Of a DNA stretch of 64,000 bases, positions 23,120-33,114 are shown one piece after another. Position numbers and translations under genes: made by a program. A model generated the notes under the pieces. It saw only the letters and a program-made list of their open reading frames with translations. It made no database searches and had not been told where the DNA came from. How positions within the stretch are numbered: the stretch's first letter is position 1; the number at the start of each line of letters is the position of its first letter. The stretch comes from Pinus tabuliformis (taxonomy: Eukaryota > Streptophyta > Pinopsida > Pinales > Pinaceae). The DNA is taken from contig CM062811.1 of the NCBI GenBank assembly GCA_031772625.1, forward strand, positions 649,648,606-649,712,605. The letters are read 5' to 3'.

Positions 23120-23345
23120 TTACACAGCGTATTATATTGTTGCATACATTCTGGATCAGCATATGTTCATACACAGCATATTACATTACTGCGTACATTC
23201 TGGATCAGCGTAGCTGCGTACATTCTAGATCAACGTATCAGCATATATACATACACGACGTATTACATTGCTGCGTACATTCTAGATCAGCGTAGCTGCT
23301 GTAGCTGCGTACATTTTGGATCAGCGTATATATATAGCGTATTAT
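23120..23345. repeat. Short-period repeats built on TGCGTACATTCTGGATCAGCG
   Basis: Five imperfect copies of (T)GC(G/A)TACATTCTRGATCARCGTA are spaced irregularly and interleaved with GTAGCTGCGT and AGCGTATTA blocks. The overlapping plus-strand ORF at 23069-23494 reflects the repeat and is not a gene. Confidence 0.75.
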
Positions 23346-24034
23346 GTCTTATTTACCAACGATGTCTCGGTGACCAGCGAGTTCATGTAGCTTCTTGCTC
23401 CTTGATTGCGGCTCCTTTCTTCTTGACTGCAGCTTTATCTTTTTGCAATTTTAGTCCTCTTTTCGACTGCGGCTATTACTTCTGGACATCGTAGAGTATA
23501 AGGTTTATGTACAGTGTGTTAGGGCCTGTTCATAAGGCTTCTTGACAGCATGTATTGAGCCTTTCCTTAACCACGTTGACTGCAGCTAGGGCATGGCTTG
23601 ACTACGGCCAGAATACTCCTTAGATAGCGTACAAGTGTCTCTATTTGTAGATTGACCTGCGGCTAGGGCATCACCATTAGACCAGCATATTATTCTTGGT
23701 GTCTCACTCCTTCTCCAAAAACCCAAGACGTGGAGAGGAGGAGATCACCTCAAGAATGTCTTGCAAATGACATCAAAACTCTTCTATTTATACTAAAACG
23801 TATGAGATGAATAGACATGACTTTTGGGCTTCTAGAGCCTACGTAAGAGCTGGTCGGCTTGATAATAATTACATAAACAAAATAAATTCATATCTCCATA
23901 AATACTTATCGGAATCGGATGATCTTTGGATCAATCCTACACCTCTCGACGAGAGGGATCCAATAAAAATATCAGCTGCCATAAATAAACTGACCCAGAT
24001 GGAGTTTGGCCCTAGTTGCCAATTTAACACTGAT

Positions 24035-24455
24035 GGATAAAGTTATGAGTGTTGGCACTATCAATCAATACCACCATTGGTCGATGTTTAAGAAAGCCTC
24101 GGATTTTGAGAGTTTGAGGCAAAGAAATGCCCGCCAAAGCATGTAGTGAGATAACTAGTTCATCTGGCGTAGCTGTGAGATCATTGTCAGGCTGGGTTTC
24201 CTCAACTTCGTCCTCGGGCCCCCCAAGGGGTGGGGCCTCCTCAGATGAGCTGTTATCAGTAGCATCAATTTGAAAGAATTTTGGTTCCTTGCATTTATGC
24301 CCCGGGGAGTATTTGTCATCACAGTAGTAGCACAATCCTTGTTTTCTTCTTTCAGCCATTTTTGCTGGAGACACCTTTTGAACCTTAAGTGTTTGGGTAA
24401 GGCCTTAAGCCTGGGTGTGACACCCCTTGGCTACAAAATTTGGACGAGTGGACTG
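24035..24455 (-). pseudogene. Element A Gag zinc knuckle and protease active site
   Basis: Minus-strand frame from 24374: MAERRKQGLCYYCDDKYSPG with CYYC and HKC (gypsy zinc knuckle), then a spacer, LKIRGFLKHRPMVVLIDS and ANTHNFIH. The family active site is DSGSTHNFI; here it reads DSANTHNFI, losing the glycine. It is interrupted after FIH by solo LTR E. The right side (24375-24460) reads as Gag C-terminal sequence in mixed frames and ends at the GGCAG target of J. Confidence 0.85.
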
Positions 24456-24571
24456 GGCAGTGTTGGAAATAATACTGAGAGGGGGGGTGAATCAGTATTA
24501 TCAAGTCAAATATTCCCTTTTTCAAATCCAGATCATATACGCTACTTCAGTTAATGAAAACCGCGTATATA

Positions 24572-25660
24572 CAGCAAATGCGGCTTCATCCTTTCCACTA
24601 CTCCATTTTGCTGAGGAGTCCTAGCTGTAGAGAATTCCCTTCTTATTCCATGTTCTTCACAAAAATCGAAAAATTCATTCGACGTAAATTCTCCTCTTCG
24701 ATCAGACCTGAGGCATTTGATTCTGTGATATGATTCGTTCTCCACCAAGGTTTTGAATGATTTGAACTTTTCAAAGGCTTCGTCTTTGTGCTTCATAAGT
24801 CCTATCCAACACATCCTGGAATAGTCATCAATGAATAATATAAAGTATTCTTCTCCTCGAGGTGACCTTTTCCTAGATGGACCACATACATCAGTATGGA
24901 CAAGTTCAAGCGGCCTGCTGGCTGATCCTTCCTTCTCAGGGAAGTTAGTTCTGGTTTGCTTACCAAACTGACATGATTTGCATATTGTATTGTCTGGAAT
25001 TCTGATGTCTAGAAGACCACGAACTGCCTGGTATTTGCATGCTTTCCTTATCTGTGAGAAGCTAAGATGCCCCAATCTCCTGTGCCATAGCCAGTGTTCA
25101 TCATTCTTGCTTAGATAGCATTGATGTTGTCCTTCTTTGAATATGTATAAATTATTTGGAGTTCTTACGCCTTTGATCACTGTTTTTCCTGTATCAAGAT
25201 CACGAACACTACATCCATTTGATCGAAATATTACCTCAGTTCCTTGATCACACATCTGACTGACACTTAATAGATTATGCTTTAAGCCATCAACATACAT
25301 GACATTTCCAGCTTTGACCCTTTCTTTCAACTGAACAGAACCTTTACCTTTTATGAGAGCAGGGGTGTCATTTCCAAAGGAGACCTTCTTCTCCTTTTCT
25401 TAGGCACTATATGACTGAAGTTTTTCTTTATCACCTGTCATATGTTTCGAACATCCACTGTCGATGTACCATTGATTTTCCTGCCCTTCCACATATAAGG
25501 CTATACCACATCTTTCTGGTTGTGGTTCTTTTTATTCTCCGTGATTTGGCACTTGAGGCTTGCTCCTTCTGAATTGTCTGCCGAAACCTGCTCCTGCATT
25601 CAGAATCTTCATGATTGAAATTGTTACAAATAGAACATTCTATTTCATTTTCAAGAGCAG
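24572..25660 (-). pseudogene. Copia J protease and integrase, 3'-truncated
   Basis: Protease traces with CSKHMTGDKEKL near 25450 are followed by a stop near 25403. Then comes a 259-codon frame from 25330: MYVDGLKHNLLSVSQM and the integrase HHCC region (HRRLGHLS, then CKSCQFGKQTRTNF). The core has LVHTDVCGP, FIDDYSR and SDRRGEF, and ends TPQQNGVVERM. The D, D and E positions are present, though SDRRGEF differs from the usual SDNGGEF or SDRGGEF. After ERM the frame runs into LTR sequence (breakpoint about 24572), so RT and RNase H are lost. Confidence 0.9.
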
Positions 25661-25665
25661 AGAAG

Positions 25666-26103
25666 TTAGAGCAAAGAAGTTATTCCAGTCATACTCCTCT
25701 GTTTATTAGCTTCTCTAGTCATGATTGTCTTATAGGCAACACATTGAGCTGCTTTGTGACCAAAGTTATGACAAGAATTGAAGAAACTCTTGTGATTATC
25801 AAATCTACCAGCCAAATGATTGTAGTTCCTATTGACATCCATTCTTGAGGCAAAATGAGAAGGTTTTACCTGTGGCTGGTTGTAGTTTCTGTTTGTCCTT
25901 AAAGTAGATTGCCCCCGATTTACCTGGTAGTCTTTGTTCATTCTTGAGGTAAATTGTCCCTGATTTACCTGGTGATTTCCATTGGGTCTTTGTTCACTTC
26001 TCCTTGCTGCATCAAGATAACTCTTGGAGGTAGATGATTGTTGTGCTTGAGTTGTTTCTTCATTATATCCTAGACCTGTCTTGATTAGTGGAGAGCGATG
26101 CAC
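25666..26103 (-). pseudogene. Copia J, region between gag and protease
   Basis: A 145-codon frame with HRSPLIKTGLGYNEE, a stretch of QVNRGQ(S/F)T repeats, and a second knuckle-like CHNFGHKAAQC. It follows gag in another frame, so a frameshift separates them. Copia elements of this kind commonly have this spacer before protease. Confidence 0.75.
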
Positions 26104-26117
26104 TTTGATAATCTCAT

Positions 26118-27293
26118 CTAAAGTGTTAGATCCTTTAACAAATCTAAGATTAAGAGCTTTTGTTTTCTCAGTCCCACAATTTCACATTCTAACTTTTCAT
26201 GATGTTTTTCCTTTTCAACCAGTTGGAATTGTAGAGTATCTATGATCACATTCTTCTCTTCTAACCAAATTTTGAGTCTAGAAATCTCTTCATAAAGACC
26301 ACCTTCATCTATAGCATCCACAAAATCATCATCTTCAAAAGCCATTAAAAGTTTATAATTATAGTCTTTTTCATCTTCATCACTATTTGAAAGTCCATCA
26401 TTATCTTCATGAGTGTAATAGCTTTTCTTATTTACATTATGTTTCGTGTTCCATCTAACAGGTTCCTTACCCTTGTCAAGCTTATATTTATGAGGACATT
26501 TGGCAGCATAGTGACCGACTCTTCCACAAGCAAAGCATTTGAAAGTTAACTTACCTCTGAATCTTCCAGCACCCCGTTGAAAGTTCTTGACAAAATTTGA
26601 TTCTTCCTCTTCTTCTAACATATGTCTTGACTCATAGTAATCTCCTTTGCCTGATGCCTTGAATGCAGCTTCTCTCCTGTCTGATGGTCCTCCTTTCCTC
26701 ATTTCGTAAGCAGTTAGAATTTCGTGCAATTGTGACATGGTAAGGTTCCGTAGATTCTCCTTTTCTTCTATTGCAGAAACTTTTGATTCAAACTTAAGGG
26801 ACAAAGCTCTTAGAACATTTTCAACCACAACAGCCTCTTTTATTTCTTCACCCAAATTTTTCATACAATTAACAATCTCATCTACACGAAGGAAATAGTT
26901 AGCCACACTTTCATCATTGTACATTCGGAGATCTTCATACTGAATTCTGAGGGTTTGAAGTTTTGCTCGTTTTACCTGTTCATCTCCTTCATAGCTCAAA
27001 ACAATCTTGTCCCACATTTCTTTTGCGGATTTATACTGCATAACCTTGACGAATTCTGATTGAGATAGACATCCTAATAGAGTATTGACAGCCTTTGCAT
27101 TTGTTTCATATTGCTTCTTACCATCCGAATCTGTAGGAATTGTGGATGGAAAAGTGTACCTTGTATCTATGATATCCCAGACTTCTGTACCAAGAGATTG
27201 AAGATAGGTTGTGACTCTTACCTTCCAATAGACGAAGTTGGTCCCATCAAAAATTGGTGGCCTGATAGATGCTTCTCTTTCGTAGTTGCTCAT
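26118..27293 (-). CDS. Copia J Gag, open for 391 codons
   Basis: Starts MSNYEREASIRPPIFDGTNF shortly after the PBS. It has the copia Gag core (YWKVRVTTYLQSLGTEVWDI and SAKEMWDKIVLSYEGDEQ), a CCHC knuckle CFACGRVGHYAAKC at about residue 253, then an acidic segment and a C-terminal coiled-coil-like region. Gag forms the virus-like particle and binds RNA. The frame has no stop through to 26118, where the polyprotein frame is lost (continuing homology is shifted at 26103), so the end may be premature. Confidence 0.88.
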   Translation of the reverse strand: MSNYEREASIRPPIFDGTNFVYWKVRVTTYLQSLGTEVWDIIDTRYTFPSTIPTDSDGKKQYETNAKAVNTLLGCLSQSEFVKVMQYKSAKEMWDKIVLSYEGDEQVKRAKLQTLRIQYEDLRMYNDESVANYFLRVDEIVNCMKNLGEEIKEAVVVENVLRALSLKFESKVSAIEEKENLRNLTMSQLHEILTAYEMRKGGPSDRREAAFKASGKGDYYESRHMLEEEEESNFVKNFQRGAGRFRGKLTFKCFACGRVGHYAAKCPHKYKLDKGKEPVRWNTKHNVNKKSYYTHEDNDGLSNSDEDEKDYNYKLLMAFEDDDFVDAIDEGGLYEEISRLKIWLEEKNVIIDTLQFQLVEKEKHHEKLECEIVGLRKQKLLILDLLKDLTL

Positions 27294-27340
27294 GATGATG
27301 GATCTTCCTTCAAGCGATCAAGCTTCTTCAAAAGAACCTG

Positions 27341-27352
27341 GCTCTGATACCA
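27341..27352 (-). other. Primer-binding site of J
   Basis: The minus strand reads TGGTATCAGAGC two bases after the LTR end, the standard initiator-tRNA-Met PBS of plant LTR elements. Confidence 0.9.
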
Positions 27353-27354
27353 AT

Positions 27355-28883
27355 TGTTGGAAATAATACTTGGGGGGGTGGGGTGAATAAGTATTATCTA
27401 GTCAAATATTCCCTTTTTCAAATCCAGATCATATACGCTACTTCAGTTAATAAAAATCGCGTATATACGCAACTACGTAGAAGGAAACCCGTGTATACCA
27501 TGCAAACTTATAATTTACTTTATCTTACAGATGTTGATTATTAATCTATGTATCAGAATCAAAGAAAGAGTAACCAGAAACAGTGAAACAGAGCAAAATA
27601 CAATCACACACAAGAACACAAGATATAAGGTGGAAACCCAATGTGGGTGAAAACCACCTGCTGCAATTCGTCTCTGTCTTCCTTTTGATTAGAAACTTCT
27701 TTTTACAATGATTCTGTACTGGTGCAGTCCTTTACCAGTACGCAGACTGCAACCTGTTGAGAGCTACAACCCTCTCTCGTTCTCCAGCTTTTCCTGGAAG
27801 GGAGCTACAACCCCCTTGGCTCTTGCACTAGCCAAAATACTAGTATGTAGGTGCTGACCTACAGAACGTTACAACCCAACTCAAGAGATCCATGAACATC
27901 AATCAATCATCAAGAATTTCTGCATCAAACAATCTCCTTTTCACCAATTAGAACTGAATCAAGTAGACACTTCTCTGACAGCTGTACCCAAAACACAATA
28001 ACAGTAACCACACACCAAATTCTGAACCCAGAACACTGCAACAATAAACAGAAGCAGCTAGAACCCAACTCAAGAGATGTACGCTACTTCAATAACCTGA
28101 AACCTGCGTGCATACGCTTCTGTGTTTGGACCAACCTGCGTATACGTTGTTTTTATTCACTGAACCAGCGTGTATACGCGCCTTCGCTTCACTGAACCTG
28201 CGTACAGATCTATAAAGGATAATTCACTCTTTCAAATATTCAGACACTAATTAACCCAGATTATCAAATTTATAGATCAAGCATGCGCCACATATAACAG
28301 ATCAAAATCATACAAAGATACTATTATTCAAGCCTTAAGATTATGACCCATCAATAGAACTTATCCTTCTCTTTGCGCTAAGGTTCCTCCTTCATTCAGA
28401 TCCAGATCTGCACTATAATCTCAATCACCAATATTTCAGATCTAGCACTTATTAGATATTCAATTAATTCAGATGATCCTTTGCCAAATGATCTCCTTCC
28501 TCTTTTATAGTCTTAGGCCTTTCACAATACCACGGTCCAAAACCATAATAAAACAATACCATGGACCCAATACTTGGGATCAACACTTCTGACGAGATAC
28601 CATGGTCCAAAACCATAGGTTCAAATACCAAGGACTAAATACCATGGACCAAAAGTAAGTTCTCCAACATATACGCGCTTTTCCTTGCGTGAAAGTGCGT
28701 GTATACGCATACGCGCCTTTGTAACGTCTAACCCGCGTGTATACGCACCTTCGTCTAGGTGAACCTGCGTATATATCTTTTTCTTTCATTCTGAGAGCCT
28801 GTACTGAGATCTGTCACCAAAGTGAGTTGCCATCAAGGACAACACCTGTGCCATAGCTCTAAATCAGTGCCACAATGCCAACA
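27355..28883 (-). repeat. 5' LTR of J
   Basis: 1,529 bp, TG...CA ended. Palindromic CGTATATACG-type motifs are scattered at 27458, 28131, 28165, 28671, 28709, 28733 and 28765. A GGTTTTCACCCACATTGGG-like R/U5 block (minus) lies near 27635. Confidence 0.88.
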
Positions 28884-28888
28884 GGCAG

Positions 28889-29549
28889 CTAAGGCGAATT
28901 CCACCTCGATGGCCTTTTTGCAGGCATCCATCCACGTAGTTGGGTGGTGCATCCAGACATGGGCTTGGATGGCTTCTTTGAGACCACTGATGAAACACTC
29001 CAAGTAGAAGTCATCTCCTAGACCATCAATTCTGATGGCCAATGTCTCAAAGGCTGCAATGTAGTCTTTTATTATGCCCGTCTGTTGGAGCTTAGTGAGA
29101 TGGCCCAAAAAATTAGATTCCCTGTCAAAGCGGTCACATAGGGCTTTTGAGAACATGTGCCAAGTTATGTTCTCGGGATAACATTTTTGGTGCCACTGCC
29201 ACCATTGTCATCTCTCTTGGTCAAAGTAAAGGGCTCCCACACGTAGTTTAGTTTGATCTTCACATATATCATTAAGGAAGAAATATTGTTCCATTTGTGC
29301 TACCCATACTGTTGGATTAGAGCCATCAAATTTGTACATGTCCAGCTTGGGTGACCGAGGGTGGGAATGTTGGTGATTTTCATGGAAGTGAATGTGATGG
29401 CTAGATTCTCCTTCGAGGTGTTCATCAACACTATGCTCCTCCTGATGAGACCTCTGCATCAAATTGTTGAGCTGTGAAACTGTGAGGTAATTTGGTCCAA
29501 GTTCCCTAGAACTCATCCAACCTTTTATCAAGTCTCTCGATCTTCTCAT
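28889..29549 (-). pseudogene. Element A Gag, N-terminal and central parts
   Basis: Two minus-strand frames separated by a shift at about 29157-29207. 29549-29208 starts MRRSRDLIKGWMSSRELGP and contains KLDMYKFDGSNPTVWVAQME, the usual gypsy Gag entry motif. 29156-28889 contains CDRFDRESNFLGHLTKLQQ and LRIDGLGDD-like sequence, ending IEVEFALAA at the insertion site of J. The C-terminal remainder is at 24460-24375. Confidence 0.85.
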
Positions 29550-30629
29550 GGGCCATGACTTAAGATCTGGTACCTACCATACACAAACCCTGGTCAATTA
29601 CTTAAGAGTAGTCTTCTTGGAAAGAAGGCGACCTCAGGAATCTATTGGTAGGGATCACTTGAAGTCACTTCGGAAAAAATTTGGGATCGCCAGAAAATTG
29701 AGGCTGACAAGCGAATGGTACCACTAGGAACAGCTCATCGTCCTAAAGCTTATGGGCTAAGTCTCTTGCAAGCGTCCCGGGATGGTCTCAGACTTTTTTT
29801 ACTCTGAATGGAGTTTTACTCCCCACTAATCAATACTGCAGTGGCCGAATTCTAGAAAACTTGATTGTACCCAATGTCCTGCAAAGATAGGGCCCGGATT
29901 GTAGTAGCAGCAAGCCTAACTACATAAAGAGTCTGAGCAGCACTGTGAAACCCCAACTGTCGAATGTGAGTTACACAGTGGCAGTAGAACCCCAACTGTT
30001 GGATCTAATTTGTACAGCGGCAACAAAACCCCAACTGTTGTATCTGATTTGCACTGCAGCGGCAAAACCCCAATTGCTAGATCTAATCTGGAATATAACG
30101 TAGTGGGCAATCTTCAGATAGCAGAGGGAACTATTGTCACAAAGGAGTGTCAGGTGCTACAAATTGCAATATACACAGGCGTCCAAAAATAGTACTCAGC
30201 CTAATCTTTCAAGGTGCTAACTAAGGAGGATCGATCGTACCCTTAGTCGTACTACCCGGCTGCCCTATCGTATGCGCAAGTAATCTCCCCAAGTGTTGTT
30301 CCCAGTGCACTCTAGTAGCAAGACGATCAACGACTTATCTAAGGCTAGGTTTCAAGTGAATCTAGGGAGCTTCCAATATACCCAAAGGTACGTGGAAGTG
30401 CAATCCGTGCATAGTTCTGTCTAATGCACTACTACTCAAAGGGATACCCACAGGGGTTACAAGGGAGTCCAACAAGTGTGACCACCTCTTGTAGTTCTTG
30501 CGTGCATGCCTCTCCAAATCCACAGGTTTATGCACTCAACAATAGATCCCGTGGTTTAAAGACGTTGAAACACGTCTCTAGCCTAAAAAAAATCTCCGAA
30601 AACTGGAGGTACAACCAGCCCTGGAAAGT
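29550..30629 (-). other. 5' leader of element A
   Basis: Untranslated leader between the PBS and gag on the minus strand. The short ORFs are not conserved in type. It contains the four-copy repeat at 29935-30095. Confidence 0.6.
29935..30095. repeat. Four imperfect ~43-bp tandem repeats in the leader of A
   Basis: The block AACCCCAACTGTYG, then a TCTAATTTG-like stretch and CAGYGGCARC, recurs four times with substitutions. Confidence 0.8.
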
Positions 30630-30641
30630 GCTCTGATACCA
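30630..30641 (-). other. Primer-binding site of element A
   Basis: Minus strand TGGTATCAGAGC, two bases inside the right LTR. Confidence 0.88.
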
Positions 30642-30643
30642 CT

Positions 30644-31093
30644 TGTTATGCTCTTGACCTGCGAGAAATTCCAGAATACCAGAAATGCAAAGAAACATAA
30701 CCCAGAACAAAGAATAAAATGAGAAAAACAGCTAGTATTTTATTATTCAGAAATAGATTCAATGTCCACTTGCCTCTTCGAGAGGGAAACCTCCAACAAA
30801 GCAGAGCTTGATTACAATAAGACTCAATGATCTTTCCTTTACTAACTAAGACTATTTATAGCTAAATGACATCCAAAACCCTAACTACTAGTGGTCCCTT
30901 GCATAACATGGCTTAACCACTTTATTTATTAACTATGGCCCGTTTACAACTCACTGTGGTCCCTTTTCTCTAATGCAGGTCAACCACTTACAATTATTAA
31001 TGCGGGCTTTATTTACTCTCTAACTAACTATGACTATGACTCAGCCCATTGGGCTTATTACATAAATAAACGGGTTAGGGTTGGACCCTAACA
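30644..31093 (-). repeat. Right (5') LTR of element A
   Basis: 450 bp, starts TGTTATGCTCTTGACC and ends GACCCTAACA on the plus strand. It is uninterrupted and so shows the empty site of element B. Confidence 0.93.
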
Positions 31094-31098
31094 ACACT

Positions 31099-33002
31099 TG
31101 ACTATATATTAAACTAAGATAGAGTCTCACATGGCATGCACAAACAACAAATATGGAGATAGCGTTATCCAATTATGCAAGGGTCATTAACATGCATGCA
31201 ATTTTAAACATTTGATTGGATGGCAATATAGATTCACCTCAAAGAAGAAGTCATATCAACTTAACCAACGTCTTGCTGTAATGACTACTAAAAATTTTAC
31301 AACAGGAAGAAAATCCTGAAGATATAATATGCCCCAGTTCCCTCGGCCAGGTATTTATGAAAATTAAATGTAATGCAGAAAGCTAAACATACAGGAAACA
31401 AACTGTCCCCTAGGAATAATTTGGTTTAACAAGGTATCATGCATGCAAGCAAATGTTAAGGTTCAAAAAATGATCCAGAGAGCAGGACTGTCAAATAAAA
31501 TAATTTGATCAAAGAAAATGGAGTGACCTAAGTTTTTTAACACCAAAGACATGTCAGGATGCAATGGACTGGAATATTTTACATCTTAAATTAGGGAGAT
31601 TTACAATATGATCTGGATGGTTATAAGTTATAACTGACAACCTTCAGCAAATGTAAATAAATAAATAGCTATAGATGCTTCTTTTTCACTAGCTTTTTCT
31701 GATGGGCTATTAGCAAATTCTTTACAAAAGAAAGGTATCTCTCTGTCATCTCGAATGCTTTCTCTGCCTCTATATTCTGCCCGTCTGTTGGGTGATGTTT
31801 GGCAGCCACATGCCCTGGAAGGGACCTCTGCTCCCACAGAGCATTGTTGGGTCAAGGATGGGAGTAGACAAAGCCTGGTTGGAAGGAGAGGAAGCACCGT
31901 GGCAGCATCCTGAAGGTCATGGTTTCTGGCTTTGAGTAAGCCATTATGGCCAAATGGTGCAATTTTCCTTAGCATTCAGGCACACTGGAAATAAGGAAAC
32001 ATAGACGTTCTCTAGATACAGTGCTCAATCAAGGATGAAAACATATCGCTTCTGCCAAAAACGCTCTGCCTTACAGGAAGCTTGTGTTACATGTTGAGTC
32101 TTTCCAAAGGAGGTTTTACATGTCTGTATGTGTGATGGGCCATGAGAACCTAATGCAGAGTTATGCTATATAGTGAAGAGAACTCATAACTCCACAAAAA
32201 TCCACTACAGATATTTAATAAAGCATGGTGCAAATGCAGCCAAATCTATTTATCATATATTAACTTCCTATGACTGTAGCCCAGGATTTGGACACCGTGA
32301 CATAGATGACACTGATCTGTGGCAATGCTGATTAAAGACATTGGCAATGTTGCAAGAAGGCATTGTGACTAGAACTTTCAATGTCCTGAAAAGTTCTCTT
32401 TGCAGGAATTCAATAGAAAAGTTTTCAAGAACTTTACTGGGAATGTCCAAGAACATGGACTCTTATCAGAAATGCAGTCACTGCACGAGTTTATTATAAA
32501 CACTACTGCATGGGGATTCACTTATGATATTGGTCAGTATATAAATGAGTAGCTGGTCCTGAAAGGCAACTCGTTCCAGTTTTTGGCTAGCATGTTGCCT
32601 TGTTGAATTTGAGATGCATAAATATGAAACTTATGCCACTGAGTGGTAGGGTCAAAACACAGTGGGGCTGTTCTTATTCAAGCCTCTCCCTCCAGCCCTG
32701 CAAAAAATAATAGTTGCACTGTTCAATTCTTCTGGTACAATGATAATCGAAGTAGATTCCTTACTGGGAGGAAAGAAAAGGGTTTAATGTTCACGTGTAA
32801 GGTGCTAAAACATGACTATACATGCCATACCTTTGTAAATAGTAAATTATAAACTCAATAGGTTATATCTGTGGTAGCTTCTGAATATTTCGTGGTATAT
32901 AGAGAAAAAATGGACTTAAGGATATACCTTCAATTTCTATTAAATATAACTATCTTCTACAGAAGAACATGGAAAAAGAAAGGTAAGAGAGGAGCAGCCT
33001 GC
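31099..33002. other. Ancestral intron sequence right of element A
   Basis: Non-repetitive-looking AT-rich DNA between the ACACT target copy and exon c. The ORFs at 31628-31975 and 32268-32456 resemble no family I know, and I saw no splice-consistent exon. It joins 2653-3365 when A is removed. Confidence 0.5.
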
Positions 33003-33114
33003 CTCCAATTGCAAAGGGTAACTGCAAAATTGTGCCACCAAGAGGTACTGAATAGATGCTTCCCCCTTCATATTTGTCCCACCCACCAACAATGAGGCCA
33101 GTCTGGAGCATGTT
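33003..33114 (-). CDS. Proteasome subunit beta type-6, exon c
   Basis: A 112-bp exon encoding [18 protein letters not shown] and [20 protein letters not shown], strongly like the PSMB6/PBA1 core ([14 protein letters not shown] is diagnostic). The acceptor is TTTATCAG/AACATG. The last base is the G of a split glycine codon completed by exon d. The donor side reads GGAG/GCAGGC, a GC rather than GT start, with no alternative GT that keeps the protein. Phase fits both neighbours. There are no stops. Exon b is 12,954 bp away. Confidence 0.92.

Larger units (their letters stand above)
21834..24029 (-). mobile_element. Solo LTR E, 2.2 kb
   Basis: On the minus strand it begins TGTTAAATTGGCAACTAGGG and ends CCTAAACTTAACA. 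The TSDs are CTCAT (21829-21833) and CTGAT (24030-24034), one change; excision restores FIH/EQVAEAIH in A. A second copy in plus orientation lies at 49681-55000. It contains a (GA)n run near 22045, an (AT)n run near 22899-22936 and a minisatellite-like GCGTA array at 23120-23345. A plant copia-style R/U5 block (GGTTTCCCCACACATTGTGG) is at about 22000. Confidence 0.88.
24461..28883 (-). mobile_element. Ty1/copia retrotransposon J, deleted for RT and RNase H
   Basis: Minus orientation with a perfect TSD GGCAG (24456-24460 and 28884-28888). The 5' LTR is 27355-28883 (1,529 bp, minus TGTTGGCATTGTGG to TTATTTCCAACA). The 3' LTR survives only as 24461 to about 24571. Between them lie gag, protease and integrase, but not the RT/RNase H half: integrase is fused straight into the LTR fragment. 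The order protease, integrase (then RT) marks it as copia. Confidence 0.92.
3371..31093 (-). mobile_element. Ty3/gypsy LTR retrotransposon A, host of five nested insertions
   Basis: The ends are TGTTATGCTC at 3371 and CCCTAACA at 31093, flanked by a perfect 5-bp TSD ACACT (3366-3370 and 31094-31098). The left LTR is 3371-3434 plus 14323-14719, split by element B. The right LTR is 30644-31093 (450 bp). On the minus strand the order is LTR, PBS, gag, zinc knuckle, protease, RT, RNase H, integrase, PPT, LTR, which is the gypsy domain order. Subtracting the insertions leaves roughly 6.5 kb. Each insertion splits a recognisable protein stretch that reads on correctly after it is removed. Stops and frameshifts make the copy inactive. 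Confidence 0.93.
2653..33002 (-). other. Giant 30,350-bp intron of the proteasome beta-6 gene
   Basis: This is the interval between two phase-compatible exons of the same minus-strand gene. It begins with a GC dinucleotide (33002-33001) and ends with AG (2654-2653). About 27.7 kb is a single gypsy insertion (A) with nested elements. Without A and one ACACT copy the intron would be about 2,622 bp. The non-transposon remainders are 2653-3365 and 31099-33002. Confidence 0.85.

Noticed and set aside
23069..23494. 141-codon plus-strand ORF
   Set aside because: Produced by the short-period GCGTACATT repeats of solo LTR E.
28669..28669. TGTTGG at 28669 (minus) as the outer end of the J LTR
   Set aside because: It gives no target duplication. 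The end at 28883 gives a perfect GGCAG duplication and restores A gag sequence.
31628..31975. Possible extra exon in the intron left of exon c
   Set aside because: No match to the proteasome protein, and exons c and d already join without missing residues.
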